This document shows, piece by piece, positions 17,636-26,495 of a stretch of DNA of 64,000 bases; positions within the stretch are counted from its first letter, which is position 1, and every line of letters starts with the position of its first letter. This DNA is from Gemmatimonadota bacterium (GTDB lineage: Bacteria > Gemmatimonadota > Gemmatimonadetes > Gemmatimonadales > Gemmatimonadaceae): contig DAHUXM010000027.1 of NCBI GenBank assembly GCA_027307165.1, positions 1 to 64,000 on the forward strand, given 5' to 3'. The notes below the pieces were generated by a model that was given only the letters and a program-made list of their open reading frames with translations, was not told where the DNA came from and ran no database searches. The position numbers were made by a program, and so were the translations under genes.

Positions 17636-19324
17636 ATGACAGCGAACATGCTCCACAACCTGCCTCTCGCGCGGCGCCACGCCGTCGCCATTCTCACATC
17701 GATGGCCCTGGCGCTCACCGGCCTCCCCGTCGGCGCTCAGTCCTCCAGCGTCGGTTCGTTCGCGGAAGCGGCCGCACGCGCCGCGGCCACTGCCGGTGCG
17801 GGTTTCACCCGTCGATCGTCGCTCCAGCAGATGTACAACGGCACCGCTGTTCGGCCGTTCTGGACCGCGAACGGTCGTCCCACGCGGCAGGCCATGGCAG
17901 TAATCGGCATCCTCGGCGACGTCGCCACACGCGGCCTCGACGCGCACGATTACGCGTCCACCGAGCTTGCCACGATGGCCGGCGCGCTCGACGGACGCAG
18001 CGACTCGACTCAACTGGCCCGGTTCGATGTCGCGCTATCACGCTCGGTGGTCCAGTTGCTCGGCGATCTGCACGAAGGGCGCACGGATCCGAGCAGGCTG
18101 GGTTTTCATCTCCCTCCGTCGCACAGCAATCTGAATCTCGCAGCAATGGCGGTCGACGTAAGTACCGCCCCGGATCCGAACGTCGTGATGACATCCGCCG
18201 AGCCGGTGTATACCGGCTACAAGGCCCTCGAAACGACACTCGCGCGATACAGAACACTTGCCGCGGACACGAGTCTCAAGGCGCCGCCGCCAGCTACTCG
18301 CACGCTGCACGTTGGCGACAGCTATGCCGGTGCTGAAACACTTCGGCGGCTGCTCGTGGCACTTGGAGACCTGTCGTCGAGCGCCGCGGACGCGGACGCG
18401 GCGCAGGGTGCGCAGTACACCACGACTCTGTCGACGGCAGTGGCTGCATTCCAACGCCGGCACGGACTGGTTGCTGACGGCGTCGCGGGACCTGCGACGA
18501 TGCGGGCGTTGCGGGTTCCTCTCGTACACCGTGTGCAGCAGATCGAACTGACGCTCGAACGATGGCGCTGGCTCCCGGACAGCGTGCCTCCTCGCTACGC
18601 CGTGGTCAACATCCCGGGATTTCGACTGTACCTCTTTGAAAATGACCGGTACGCGTCGAAGCCCGAGATTCGCATGAACGTCATCGTCGGCCGTGCAGGT
18701 CGCAGGGCAACGCCGATCTTCACTGGCACGATGAACCAGGTCGTCGTTCGTCCCTACTGGGATGTGCCGCCCAGCATAGCGCGCAACGAAATCATTCCAG
18801 CGACTCGGCGCCGCTGGGGCTACTTCGCCGACCAGAATCTCGAGATCGTCAGCGGTGGCGACGTCGGTGCCAGCGTGTACCCCCTGAGTTCGGCGAATCT
18901 CTCGCGCGTTGCATCGGGATCGCTGCGAATCAGGCAGCGGCCGGGGCCGAACAATTCATTGGGGCTCATCAAATTTCTCTTTCCCAACGAGTTCAACGTG
19001 TACCTGCACGATACGCCAGCGCAGGCGTTGTTCTCGCAGTCGCAGCGCGATTTCAGTCACGGCTGCATCCGCGTCCAGGATCCACTGTCTCTCGCCGAGT
19101 TCGTACTTCGCAATCAGGACGACTGGAACCGCAGCTCCATAGATAGCGCAATGCACGGGACGAAGACGATGCGCATATCCGTGTCACGTCCAGTAGCGGT
19201 CTACGTTCTGTACCAGACTGCGGTCGTTGCTCCGGAGGGTACCGTGTATTTCTACGATGATCTCTACGGACACGATGCGACGTTGGCGCAAACGCTGGCA
19301 CGGAGTCGTCCACGGGTACAGTGA
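17636..19324 (+). CDS. L,D-transpeptidase, YcbB (LdtD) type
   Basis: The 562-residue envelope enzyme has a signal sequence (hydrophobic stretch around 17-34 ending VGAQ). It then has a YcbB-type N-terminal region, a peptidoglycan-binding domain at about 255-300 (FQRRHGLVADGVAGPATMRA), and the catalytic YkuD fold ending in FSHGCIRVQDP, where Cys477 is the nucleophile. It would form 3-3 cross-links in peptidoglycan, acting in the periplasm. Length and domain order match the YcbB group rather than the short ErfK group. The divergent intergenic region contains a GC-rich hairpin (17546-17561), GCCGCC-TGCC-GGCGGC. Confidence 0.92.
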   Translation: MTANMLHNLPLARRHAVAILTSMALALTGLPVGAQSSSVGSFAEAAARAAATAGAGFTRRSSLQQMYNGTAVRPFWTANGRPTRQAMAVIGILGDVATRGLDAHDYASTELATMAGALDGRSDSTQLARFDVALSRSVVQLLGDLHEGRTDPSRLGFHLPPSHSNLNLAAMAVDVSTAPDPNVVMTSAEPVYTGYKALETTLARYRTLAADTSLKAPPPATRTLHVGDSYAGAETLRRLLVALGDLSSSAADADAAQGAQYTTTLSTAVAAFQRRHGLVADGVAGPATMRALRVPLVHRVQQIELTLERWRWLPDSVPPRYAVVNIPGFRLYLFENDRYASKPEIRMNVIVGRAGRRATPIFTGTMNQVVVRPYWDVPPSIARNEIIPATRRRWGYFADQNLEIVSGGDVGASVYPLSSANLSRVASGSLRIRQRPGPNNSLGLIKFLFPNEFNVYLHDTPAQALFSQSQRDFSHGCIRVQDPLSLAEFVLRNQDDWNRSSIDSAMHGTKTMRISVSRPVAVYVLYQTAVVAPEGTVYFYDDLYGHDATLAQTLARSRPRVQ

Positions 19325-19365
19325 CGCGCCGGTTCTGCTGCATGTTCTGTGCGGCCCAACACTAC

Positions 19366-19677
19366 CTACGCGGCTCGCATCGGCCGGATTTTCGATAACG
19401 CCTTCACCGTCTTGCCAGCCCGGGCTACGTGATAGATATCACACCGAAGCTGCGCGTTGAGCCAGCTCTGCGCACTGACGCCAAAAAACTTCTCGAGGCG
19501 AAGTGCGGTATCAACGGTCATATTTCTCTTGCCGTGGACGAGTTCATTGAGCCGCGCATAAGTCACGCCAATCGATTTCGCGAGCTGTACCTGCGAAATC
19601 CCGAGCGGCTTTAGATAGTCGCCGAGGAGAATCTCTCCGGGATGCTGAGGCTCTCGCTCTTTTGGTACGCGAATCAT
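19366..19677 (-). CDS. higA: HigA-family antitoxin
   Basis: This 103-residue XRE-family protein has EPQHPGEILLGDYLKPLGIS and an HTH (QVQLAKSIGVTYARLNELVH), followed by LRLEKFFGVSAQSWLNAQ, the typical HigA sequence. It neutralises the HigB mRNA interferase and represses the operon. It is the second gene after higB, with a 72-base spacer that is longer than in most higBA operons and could hold a separate start signal. Convergent with the L,D-transpeptidase. Confidence 0.92.
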   Translation of the reverse strand: MIRVPKEREPQHPGEILLGDYLKPLGISQVQLAKSIGVTYARLNELVHGKRNMTVDTALRLEKFFGVSAQSWLNAQLRCDIYHVARAGKTVKALSKIRPMRAA

Positions 19678-19749
19678 GAATCAATTCCTCTGTGGTGTAC
19701 CATCCAATGCATCGATACGTGCGTCGGGAATAAAATGACGACGCTTACG

Positions 19750-20046
19750 TCAGTAGTGATAGTCCACGATCTGGACATCGCTTGCTCCATCATCCGTCCA
19801 TACAAAGCAGATGCGATATCGGTCGTTGATCCGAATGCTGTGCTGTCCAGCGCGATCGCCCTTGAGCAATTCCAGACGATTGCCGGGTGGAATACGCAGG
19901 TCCTCCAATCGCACCGCGTCGTCGATTCGGTCGAGCTTGTCTCCGGCAGTGCGAGCTAACTCTTCGGGGCACGTCTTCCGAGCTGCCTTGGTTGAAAATC
20001 CATTGAAAACGTCTTCCGTACCGCGATTATGAAATGAGCGGATCAC
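19750..20046 (-). CDS. higB: HigB/RelE-family mRNA interferase toxin
   Basis: Starting at GTG 20046 the product has 98 residues: IRSFHNRGTEDVFNG, LEDLRIPPGNRLELLKGDRA, GQHSIRINDRYRICFVW. These are hallmark HigB stretches with the Arg/Tyr/His residues thought to cleave ribosome-bound mRNA. A longer open frame extends upstream, but the added residues run through the promoter and are not family-like. Order toxin-antitoxin (higBA) is normal for this type. Confidence 0.92.
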   Translation of the reverse strand: MIRSFHNRGTEDVFNGFSTKAARKTCPEELARTAGDKLDRIDDAVRLEDLRIPPGNRLELLKGDRAGQHSIRINDRYRICFVWTDDGASDVQIVDYHY

Positions 20047-20079
20047 ACATGGGTTCTCTGGTCCTACCTGTTTGCCTGT

Positions 20080-20108
20080 ATTGTATATCGATATACGATA
20101 TATTGCAA
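20080..20108 (-). promoter_or_regulatory. higBA promoter with overlapping palindromic operator
   Basis: On the minus strand TTGCAA (20108-20103) and TACAAT (20085-20080) are separated by exactly 17 bases. A perfect 14-base palindrome GTATATCGATATAC (20083-20096) covers the -10 and spacer, the expected place for a HigA operator. The higB start codon lies 33 bases downstream. Confidence 0.65.
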
Positions 20109-20289
20109 GGGACATAAGTATCCCTGTTTTTGGCTGCTCGCCACGGACAGGGAACATCAGTCAGTATACGGACAATGGTCGTTCCCTATAGTACCGTATC
20201 CGTACCGGCGACATCCAATACCACACGCCGCGACGGGGTATCACTGAACGGCTCCACCATGCATTCGCTCGACACATTAGACTTCCATC

Positions 20290-20895
20290 ATGGCCATCAT
20301 CTCACGTGGCTTCCGCAGCCGGCGGCCTCCTGTGGATCCCGACCGCGTTCCGCCGGGCCAGTACGTGACGAACGACTTTCCGGTTCTGTCGGCCGGCCCT
20401 ACGCCGCACACTCCGCTCGACAAGTGGACGTTCACGATCCGCGGCCTCGTCGACACACCGAAATCGTGGACCTGGGACGAGCTCGCCCAACTCCCGCACG
20501 AGGACGTGAAGGTCGACATCCACTGCGTCACCAAGTGGACCAAGCTCGACACCATGTGGTCAGGCGTCGCGATCGATACGCTGTTGGACGGAATCGACAT
20601 CAGTAGATCGACGCACGTCACGGCATTCTGCGACGGTGGCTACACCACGAACGTCCCGCTCGCGGATCTCGTCAACGGACAGGCGTGGATTGCAATCGGC
20701 TACGACGGAGCGCCGCTGCACCCGGAACACGGCGGACCCGCGCGTCTGCTCGTGCCGCATCTCTACTTCTGGAAGAGCGCCAAGTGGGTGCGTGGACTCG
20801 AGCTGCGCGATCACGACGTTCCCGGATTCTGGGAAGTGAACGGCTACCACGACTACGGAGATCCATGGAAGGAGCAGCGCTACCAGGGCGACTGA
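20290..20895 (+). CDS. Sulfite oxidase-like molybdopterin oxidoreductase
   Basis: The 201-residue protein is a compact molybdenum-cofactor domain of the sulfite oxidase/YedY superfamily. DIHCVTKWTKLDTMWSGV contains the cysteine expected to ligate Mo, and GGYTTNVPLADL and GPARLLVPHLYFWKSAKW are further family motifs. There is no Tat signal, so it is probably cytoplasmic. A ferredoxin-NADP-reductase-like gene overlaps its 3' end by 31 bases, a pairing known for this subfamily, so electrons likely pass between the two products. The substrate is unknown. Confidence 0.92.
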   Translation: MAIISRGFRSRRPPVDPDRVPPGQYVTNDFPVLSAGPTPHTPLDKWTFTIRGLVDTPKSWTWDELAQLPHEDVKVDIHCVTKWTKLDTMWSGVAIDTLLDGIDISRSTHVTAFCDGGYTTNVPLADLVNGQAWIAIGYDGAPLHPEHGGPARLLVPHLYFWKSAKWVRGLELRDHDVPGFWEVNGYHDYGDPWKEQRYQGD

Positions 20896-21659
20896 TCTGG
20901 CGCTCGGCGCGCGTCGTCGAGATAATCGAAGAGACGCCGCGCGTGCGCACGCTTCTGCTGGACTGCCCGGACTGGCCTGGCCATCTCGCAGGCCAGCACG
21001 TGGACGTGCGGCTGACTGCGGAGGACGGCTACCAGGCGGAGCGCAGTTATTCCATCGCGTCAGCGCCTGCCGATGAAGTACTCGCGCTTACCGTTGAGCG
21101 CATCGACGACGGCGAGGTATCACCGTATCTCGTAGGCGAGCTGCGCGTGGGGGACGAGATGGAGCTGCGCGGACCGATCGGCGGCTATTTCGTATGGAGC
21201 AAGATGCGTGGTGGTCCGCTGCTCCTGCTGGCCGGTGGATCCGGCATCGTGCCATTGCGCTGCATCATGCGCCAGCATGCAGCGGTGATGAGCGACGCTC
21301 CGGTCAAGTTGCTGTACTCGGTGCGCTCGCAAGGGGAAATCATATATCGCAACGAGCTGGATCAGTTCGCGCGCAACGGAGTCGAAGTGATCTACACGCT
21401 CACCCGCGAGTGGCCCCCCGAATGGACAGGATACCATCGCCGCATCGACGGCGACATGCTGCGCGAGATCGCATGGCCCGCCAGCGATCGTCCACTCGCG
21501 TATGTCTGCGGACCTACCGCGTTCGTCGAGCGCGCAGCGAGCGAGCTGGTGGCATTGGAGTACGAGCCGGACAGAATCAAGACTGAGCGATTCGGTCCAA
21601 CCAACGACAGCACGATCGTCGACCGATCGGCGCGCGATAACACATCACCAATCACATGA
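20865..21659 (+). CDS. Ferredoxin reductase-type FAD/NAD(P) oxidoreductase
   Basis: The 264-residue enzyme has the FAD-binding motif RSYSIASAP (about residue 60), a beta-barrel domain, and an NAD(P) domain with LLLLAGGSGIVPLRCIMR and a terminal YVCGPTAFVE. It lacks a 2Fe-2S domain. The start at 20865 (MEGAALPG) lies within the upstream gene; it fits the family N-terminus (WRSARVVEIIEETPRVRTL). It probably delivers or takes electrons for the adjacent molybdoenzyme. Confidence 0.9.
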   Translation: MEGAALPGRLIWRSARVVEIIEETPRVRTLLLDCPDWPGHLAGQHVDVRLTAEDGYQAERSYSIASAPADEVLALTVERIDDGEVSPYLVGELRVGDEMELRGPIGGYFVWSKMRGGPLLLLAGGSGIVPLRCIMRQHAAVMSDAPVKLLYSVRSQGEIIYRNELDQFARNGVEVIYTLTREWPPEWTGYHRRIDGDMLREIAWPASDRPLAYVCGPTAFVERAASELVALEYEPDRIKTERFGPTNDSTIVDRSARDNTSPIT

Positions 21660-21670
21660 GTCGCTGACGC

Positions 21671-21710
21671 AACGAGTGCAGCCCGCGGATTCCCGAAGGC
21701 TGCACTCGTT
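21671..21710. terminator. Intrinsic terminator-like hairpin
   Basis: AACGAGTGCAGCC (21671-21683) pairs perfectly with GGCTGCACTCGTT (21698-21710), with a 14-base loop, followed by TCGTTTC. It is placed between the convergent reductase and the VYRE-repeat gene and may serve both strands. Confidence 0.7.
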
Positions 21711-21726
21711 TCGTTTCAAAGCAGCA

Positions 21727-22575
21727 TCAATGCCCGCGCGGCCACCCGTGATTCTGCTGGTTCGATTGGTCGTTGTCGGGGAGAGTCTTGCCAGTGCGGC
21801 TCGACTGACTCGACTGATTCGGCTGATTCGACGTCGTTGGAAGTGTCTTCCCGGACTGCGCGTGACCGCTCTGATATCCACCGTTTGGTGTTACACGATC
21901 GGGATAACGTTGCCGAGTCGGATAGCTGGTGGAGCGCTGTGGAGCGGGTAGCTCCTTTCCACCCTGCACACCGCGGTCACCGTACACCGGATCGCGATAC
22001 ACCGGCTCGCGATACACGGGCTCGCGATACACCGGCTCGCGATACACGGGTTGATATACCGGTTGCTGGACGATCACCGTCTGCGGATACGTGTTGTATC
22101 GACCGTAATTGCCGTACTGTCCATCCCGATCGTAGCCGCCGTAGTTGCCGTAGCGGCCGTAGTTGCCATCCGGCTGCCAGAATGCTGCTACGTCATACGC
22201 TCCAGCGCCGCCCTGCTCGTCACGAATGCGGACCACGGTCGTGTATCCGTTCTGCGCCGTGGGCTGCTCGATGACGTCGGCCCTGCCGCGTCCCTCGCGC
22301 ATCTGCACAGTCACGTAGCCGTCGACCGGCGGAAGCGCGCTCATCGCTCGCGTGTTGTCGTAACCGGTCATCTCGCGCGGCCCCATCGCCATCACGGAAG
22401 TGCGGCCACCCTGCATCTGAACGCGGATCTCCTGATCCACATTGCCACGCCACTCGAACAGCTCGCGCTGAGTCGAGCGCTGCGCGTTCGCGGGGGCGGA
22501 TATTGTCAGCGCCGCGAGTGGGATTGCGGCAACGTTTGCTACTCTGAGAACGGAACCAACGAATCCTGCCTTCAT
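21727..22575 (-). CDS. Secreted repeat-containing hypothetical protein
   Basis: The 282-residue product starts at ATG 22575 behind AGGAGG. It has a signal peptide (ends ISAPANAQ), then a beta-rich region of about 100 residues (FEWRGNVDQEIRVQM, a DGYVTVQMREGRG strand). A Gly/Tyr stretch (NYGRYGNYGGYDRDG) follows, then four copies of a PVYRE pentapeptide, and a Ser/Gln/Asn-rich, low-complexity C-terminus with two GKTLP motifs. It is probably periplasmic or surface-associated. No family is recognised. Confidence 0.7.
   Translation of the reverse strand: MKAGFVGSVLRVANVAAIPLAALTISAPANAQRSTQRELFEWRGNVDQEIRVQMQGGRTSVMAMGPREMTGYDNTRAMSALPPVDGYVTVQMREGRGRADVIEQPTAQNGYTTVVRIRDEQGGAGAYDVAAFWQPDGNYGRYGNYGGYDRDGQYGNYGRYNTYPQTVIVQQPVYQPVYREPVYREPVYREPVYRDPVYGDRGVQGGKELPAPQRSTSYPTRQRYPDRVTPNGGYQSGHAQSGKTLPTTSNQPNQSSQSSRTGKTLPDNDQSNQQNHGWPRGH
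21991..22050 (-). repeat. Four 15-bp tandem repeats coding PVYRE units
   Basis: Units alternate between CTCGCGATACACCGG and CTCGCGATACACGGG at exact 15-base spacing (21991, 22006, 22021, 22036), flanked by degenerate copies on each side. The repeat is in frame, so copy number could vary without frameshift. Confidence 0.85.
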
Positions 22576-22883
22576 GACAACCTCCTGTTGTCTTGCACGC
22601 TCTCGTTCAGAGTCGTGCTCATTCATCCACACGATTGGACGTGGACGACTGCGCTTGCGTTAAGGTATTCCCAGTCATTTTGAGAGTGAAAATCGGCTCC
22701 TGGCTGTCATGAAGATGACATTTTATTCACGCATGATTGCCTGTGTCGCGTCCGCACCGTCCGTGCGTTTGCGCTGGTCGCGCGACTTTGGCATGCAAGG
22801 CGCATAGGATGCGCACAAGGCGCCTTCACATTCGACCGCGTGCCGCGTCCAATCAACAGACACAACTCGAGAGGATGATTTCC
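22576..22883. other. 308-base divergent intergenic region
   Basis: This separates two divergent envelope-protein genes and presumably holds both promoters. It contains a short direct repeat of AAGGCGC (22796 and 22818 region). I see no gene or RNA structure that I can support. Confidence 0.4.
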
Positions 22884-23330
22884 ATGCGCTTTCGCACATT
22901 CAGTTTCGTCGCAGCGGTTGCACTGCTGGCGGCTTCCGTGGCCTGCACCGACAACACGTCACCGACCAACAGGTCGGCGGGCGGGACATATGACCTTCAA
23001 ACGGTGAACGGGACGTCGCTGCCGTATTCGTACAACACGAGCTCGGGTACGCTCACGATCGAGAGCGACATCTATACGCTCAACAACGACGGCACGTACA
23101 ACGAAGCGATCAACGAGACCATCTCCAACGGTTTCAGCAATACACCGACCAGCGACGCAGAGGCTGGAACGTGGTATCAGAGCGGGAACGCTGTCGTGTT
23201 CTCGCCAAACTACAGCACGCAGAACAACTACACGCAATACACCGGCGCGCTCTCAGCCAGCGGAACATTCAGCCACAGCTCGATAACGTTCTCGTACAAC
23301 GGAGTGGTGTGGGTGTACAACCACACATGA
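22884..23330 (+). CDS. Lipoprotein of unknown function
   Basis: The 148-residue protein starts at ATG 22884, which has GAGAGG at proper distance. A lipoprotein signal (AAVALLAASVAC, Cys at residue 21) is followed by a beta-rich region with repeated short strands (GGTYDLQTVNGTSLPY, GTYNEAINETIS, GTFSHSSITFSYNG). This arrangement resembles lipocalin-like/META-type lipoproteins frequent in Gemmatimonadota and Bacteroidota. Convergent with the PIN toxin. Confidence 0.7.
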   Translation: MRFRTFSFVAAVALLAASVACTDNTSPTNRSAGGTYDLQTVNGTSLPYSYNTSSGTLTIESDIYTLNNDGTYNEAINETISNGFSNTPTSDAEAGTWYQSGNAVVFSPNYSTQNNYTQYTGALSASGTFSHSSITFSYNGVVWVYNHT

Positions 23331-23344
23331 TGACGCGCAGCTCG

Positions 23345-23719
23345 TTACGCCTGGATCATCGGCACCCCATATATCGCCAACCTTCGATCCGCAGTGACGA
23401 GCGTGCACCCTTCCACGCTCGCCTGCGCGATCAGCATGCGATCGAAGGGGTCGCGGTGATGAAGCGGTAATGCAGAGGTGGCAGCTGCGTGCGCGAGCGT
23501 TACAGGAAGCTCCTTGAAGTTGTTGAAGACAAGGATGTCACCGAAACTCTGCGGAAATGCGAGCTTGCCTAGAGAACGCTTGATCTCAGCCTCCCACGCA
23601 GATGCGGCACTGACGTACACGTCGTCCGCTGCGCGAATAGCCACCCGTACTCGCTCTGCGAGCTTGCCAAGGTCGCCCTGCCACCACAGCAGAACGTTCG
23701 TATCGAGGAGAAGCTTCAC
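23345..23719 (-). CDS. vapC: PIN-domain toxin (VapC family)
   Basis: The 124-residue PIN protein has LLLDTNVLLWW (first Asp), an acidic residue in ASAWEAEIKRSLGKL, and HHRDPFDRMLIAQA with the third acidic residue, then LVTADRRLAIYGVPMI. These form the Mg-binding site of VapC endoribonucleases; this is the subgroup annotated as type II toxin VapC with DPFDRxLIAQA. It overlaps the antitoxin gene by ATGA. Confidence 0.92.
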   Translation of the reverse strand: MKLLLDTNVLLWWQGDLGKLAERVRVAIRAADDVYVSAASAWEAEIKRSLGKLAFPQSFGDILVFNNFKELPVTLAHAAATSALPLHHRDPFDRMLIAQASVEGCTLVTADRRLAIYGVPMIQA

Positions 23720-24024
23720 TTCTCTTCGATTTCTTCAGTGTTGTCGCTGGGCGGCTGGAGCACATCGTCCTCGCTTCCCTCAAAGGCAGCAAGGATGTCC
23801 TCCGGAAGCGGGTCGTCGAAGTCATCCGCAATCCAGATTCTCCCCTTCCACTGGCCAGGCTCACGTACCGGCCGGGACTCCTTGGCTAGCGGCACCAGGC
23901 GCGCCATGGGCTCGCCGGCGTTCGCGATGATGATCTCGCGGCCGGCCGCGGCCTCCTTCACGAGCTGCGAAAGATGTGTCTTGGCCTCGTATAGATTCAC
24001 CTGCTTGGGCGTGCTCTCAGGCAT
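23716..24024 (-). CDS. Phd/YefM-family antitoxin
   Basis: The 102-residue protein begins PESTPKQVNLYEAKTHLSQL, the DNA-binding start of Phd/YefM antitoxins, with GEPMARLVPL further on and an acidic C-terminal tail (DDFDDPLPEDILAAFEGSED) that would wrap the PIN toxin. ATG 24024 has GGGAGGA upstream. It is the first gene of the pair and likely represses its own promoter. Confidence 0.92.
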   Translation of the reverse strand: MPESTPKQVNLYEAKTHLSQLVKEAAAGREIIIANAGEPMARLVPLAKESRPVREPGQWKGRIWIADDFDDPLPEDILAAFEGSEDDVLQPPSDNTEEIEEK

Positions 24025-24040
24025 CGGTCCTCCCGAGTGA

Positions 24041-24069
24041 AAGTTAGGCTCGAATGCCGACTTGGTCAA
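24041..24069 (-). promoter_or_regulatory. Antitoxin/PIN operon promoter
   Basis: Minus-strand TTGACC (24069-24064) and TAACTT (24046-24041) are 17 bases apart. TGACCA-type half-sites recur just upstream (24064-24090), probable antitoxin binding sites. Confidence 0.45.
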
Positions 24070-24087
24070 GTTGGTTGGTCTATCTGG

Positions 24088-25356
24088 TCAGCCGCGCTGC
24101 GACCTTTCGCCGAGCTCGGCCAGGCGTCGATCCAGAAAGCGCTGCTCCTGCAACTGAGTCGCAAGGCTTCGCGCGGTCTTGTAAGAGATGATTGCTTCGT
24201 CCTTGCGATCTGCGCGCAACAACAGCGCGCCCCGCGCCGAATGCGCGAGATAGTACCCCGCAAGCTCCCCGTGCTGCATCAGACTGTCGATCAGCTCCAG
24301 TCCACGCGTCTCGCCATCCCGCATCGCGATCGCCACCGCTCGGTTCAGCTCGACCACCGGCGATTCGTGAATCCGGAGGAGCACGTCGTACAGTCCTACG
24401 ATCTCGCCCCAGTCGGTCTCCGCCGCCGTTCTCGCCTCTGCGTGCACAGCTGCGATCGCCGCCTGCAACGCGTAGGGCCCGACCCTTCGCGATGCGAGCG
24501 CGCGCGTGGTGAGCGTGATCCCTTCGCGAATCTTCGCCTGGTCCCAGAGTGTGCGGTCCTGATCGTCCAGCAGAATCGGCTCACCGTCACCAGCGATGCG
24601 TGCGGCCCGTCGCGAGTCGTGCAACAACATGAGCGCGAGCAGCCCATCCACCTCCGAATCTTCATGAAGCTCGGCGAGCATCCGCGCAAGACGAATCGAC
24701 TCCGCGCACATGTCCGCGCGCGTCAGCTCGTCACCGAACGTCGCTGAATAGCCTTCGTTGAAGATCAGATAGATGACCGCGAGCACGGCGTCGATTCGCT
24801 CCGGCAACTCGGCCTGCCCCGGAATCTCATACGGAATTCGCGCGTCCCTGATCTTGTTCTTCGCGCGCACTATGCGTTGCGCAAGCGTCGGAGCCGGTAC
24901 GAGAAAGGCGCGCGCGATCTCTTCCGTCGTGAGTCCGCCCACGGTTCTGAGTGTAAGCGCAACCTGTGCCTCGATTGCGAGCGCCGGGTGACAGCACGCG
25001 AAGATTAGTCGCAGTCTGTCGTCGGGAATCTCATCGTCATCGCCACCGTGAACGCTGATCGGGACGTGCGATTCCAGCTCCGCTGCTATCTCTGCGTGCC
25101 TCGCGTCGAACCTCGCACGACGCCTGATGTGATCTATCGCGCGAAAGCGTCCGGCACTTACCAGCCAGGCGCGAGGATTCGCCGGCACGCCATCGACTGG
25201 CCATTGCTCCAGCGCCGCCGCAAAAGCGTCGTGCAATGCTTCTTCCGCGACGTCGAAGTCACCGAGCAACCGAACGAGTGTTGCCAGGACGCGGCGCGAG
25301 TCGGACCGGTAAGTGCTCTCCACAAGCTCTCGCGCACGCGTCGAAGCATCTGTCAT
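24088..25356 (-). CDS. ECF42-type RNA polymerase sigma factor
   Basis: The 422-residue protein starts MTDASTRARELVESTYRSDS. Region 2 includes LLGDFDVAEEALHDAFAAAL and RAWLVSAGRFRAIDHIRR. Region 4 includes GGLTTEEIARAFLVPAPTLAQ. A long C-terminal DUF6596/TPR-like extension has YLIFNEGYSAT and LDDQDRTLWDQAKI. This arrangement, and the adjacency to a YCII protein, defines the ECF42 group, in which the C-terminal extension replaces an anti-sigma factor. The YCII gene is 16 bases upstream. Confidence 0.93.
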   Translation of the reverse strand: MTDASTRARELVESTYRSDSRRVLATLVRLLGDFDVAEEALHDAFAAALEQWPVDGVPANPRAWLVSAGRFRAIDHIRRRARFDARHAEIAAELESHVPISVHGGDDDEIPDDRLRLIFACCHPALAIEAQVALTLRTVGGLTTEEIARAFLVPAPTLAQRIVRAKNKIRDARIPYEIPGQAELPERIDAVLAVIYLIFNEGYSATFGDELTRADMCAESIRLARMLAELHEDSEVDGLLALMLLHDSRRAARIAGDGEPILLDDQDRTLWDQAKIREGITLTTRALASRRVGPYALQAAIAAVHAEARTAAETDWGEIVGLYDVLLRIHESPVVELNRAVAIAMRDGETRGLELIDSLMQHGELAGYYLAHSARGALLLRADRKDEAIISYKTARSLATQLQEQRFLDRRLAELGERSQRG

Positions 25357-25372
25357 TGCATTCGAGCCAGTA

Positions 25373-25726
25373 TCAGCTGTTGAATACCATGATGGGCCGT
25401 ACTTCCACCGAGCCAAGTTTGGCGCCTGGAATTCTGCCTGCGACCTGCAGTGCGTCGTTCAGATCCTTGGCCTCGATCAGATAATATCCGCCGAGCTGCT
25501 CCTTCGTTTCGGCGAACGGACCGTCGGATGTGATCGTCTTCCCGTTGCGAACGCGGATCGTCGTGGCCGACGACGTTGGCTGGAGCGCGTTACCGCCGAT
25601 GAAATGCCCGCTGGCCTTGATGTCCTCGCCGAATGCGTTGTACTCTCCCATCACCTTGCCCATCTCGTCCGGCGACATCTTTTGCCAGAGCGATTCCTCG
25701 TCGTAGATCAAGCAGAGGTACTTCAT
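25373..25726 (-). CDS. YCII (DGPF) domain protein
   Basis: The 117-residue protein starts MKYLCLIYDEESLWQKM with GAGGCG upstream. It carries SDGPFAETKEQLGGYYLIEA, the DGPF signature of the YCII family that accompanies ECF42 sigma factors. It is presumably the partner or target of the adjacent sigma factor; biochemical function is not settled for these proteins. Confidence 0.92.
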   Translation of the reverse strand: MKYLCLIYDEESLWQKMSPDEMGKVMGEYNAFGEDIKASGHFIGGNALQPTSSATTIRVRNGKTITSDGPFAETKEQLGGYYLIEAKDLNDALQVAGRIPGAKLGSVEVRPIMVFNS

Positions 25727-25897
25727 AATTCGCCTCACTGAAAGGGTGGTTTCCTGCATCTTCGTCCGGTAGTCGAGCGGCTCGGCACAAAATCGACAGT
25801 TGGGAAAAAAAACAGTTGTTACGCCCATCTAGCCCCAGTCAACGGCAGATAGATTTCACAAAACCTGCTTCATTGCATCCATTTCGCCGAGAGAACG

Positions 25898-26461
25898 ATG
25901 ACAGTAATCATCCGTACAGCCGCCGCCGCCGCCGCCGCATTGCTATTCACCGCCACGGCAGTCTCTGGCGCACAGACCACTACGCAGCTTGGCACGGGCG
26001 GCGGCGGCAGTCCGCACGTCAAGACGGACTGGACGATCGGTACTGCACACATCTCGATCTCGTATGGCCGCCCTTCGTTGAAGGGCCGCGCCGAGGCGAC
26101 GTTGATGCCAACTGGCAGGCCATGGCGTACCGGCGCGGATGAAGCGACGGTGCTCACCACGGACAGGAGACTCACCTTCGGATCTGTCGCGCTCGCACCC
26201 GGAAGCTACACCATCAATACAGTGCCGGGAGCAGCGTCGTGGCAGCTGGTACTGGGCAAGCTGGGCAGTCCCAAGCAGTGGGGAATACCGTATAAGAAGG
26301 AGCTGGAGATCGGCCGCGCCGCGATGGTACTTGGCAAGACCGCGGCGCCGGTCGAGCAGCTGACCATTTCCATCGATCCCGACAGATCCGGAAGTGGCGG
26401 AGTTCTCCGCATCGAGTGGGGAAGTACGAGCGCGGCGACGATGTTCACAGTCGGATCGTAA
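25898..26461 (+). CDS. DUF2911 secreted protein
   Basis: The 187-residue protein has a signal sequence (AAAAAAALLFTATAVSGAQ) and the DUF2911 core: ISISYGRPSLKGR, PWRTGADEATVLTTD, LAPGSYTINTVPG and WGIPYKKELEIGR. DUF2911 proteins are probable periplasmic beta-sandwich proteins common in Bacteroidota and Gemmatimonadota; function is unknown. Divergent from the YCII gene across 171 bases. Confidence 0.9.
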   Translation: MTVIIRTAAAAAAALLFTATAVSGAQTTTQLGTGGGGSPHVKTDWTIGTAHISISYGRPSLKGRAEATLMPTGRPWRTGADEATVLTTDRRLTFGSVALAPGSYTINTVPGAASWQLVLGKLGSPKQWGIPYKKELEIGRAAMVLGKTAAPVEQLTISIDPDRSGSGGVLRIEWGSTSAATMFTVGS

Positions 26462-26495
26462 ACAGGATCGGCGCACCCGCCGCAGCGTTACGCCA

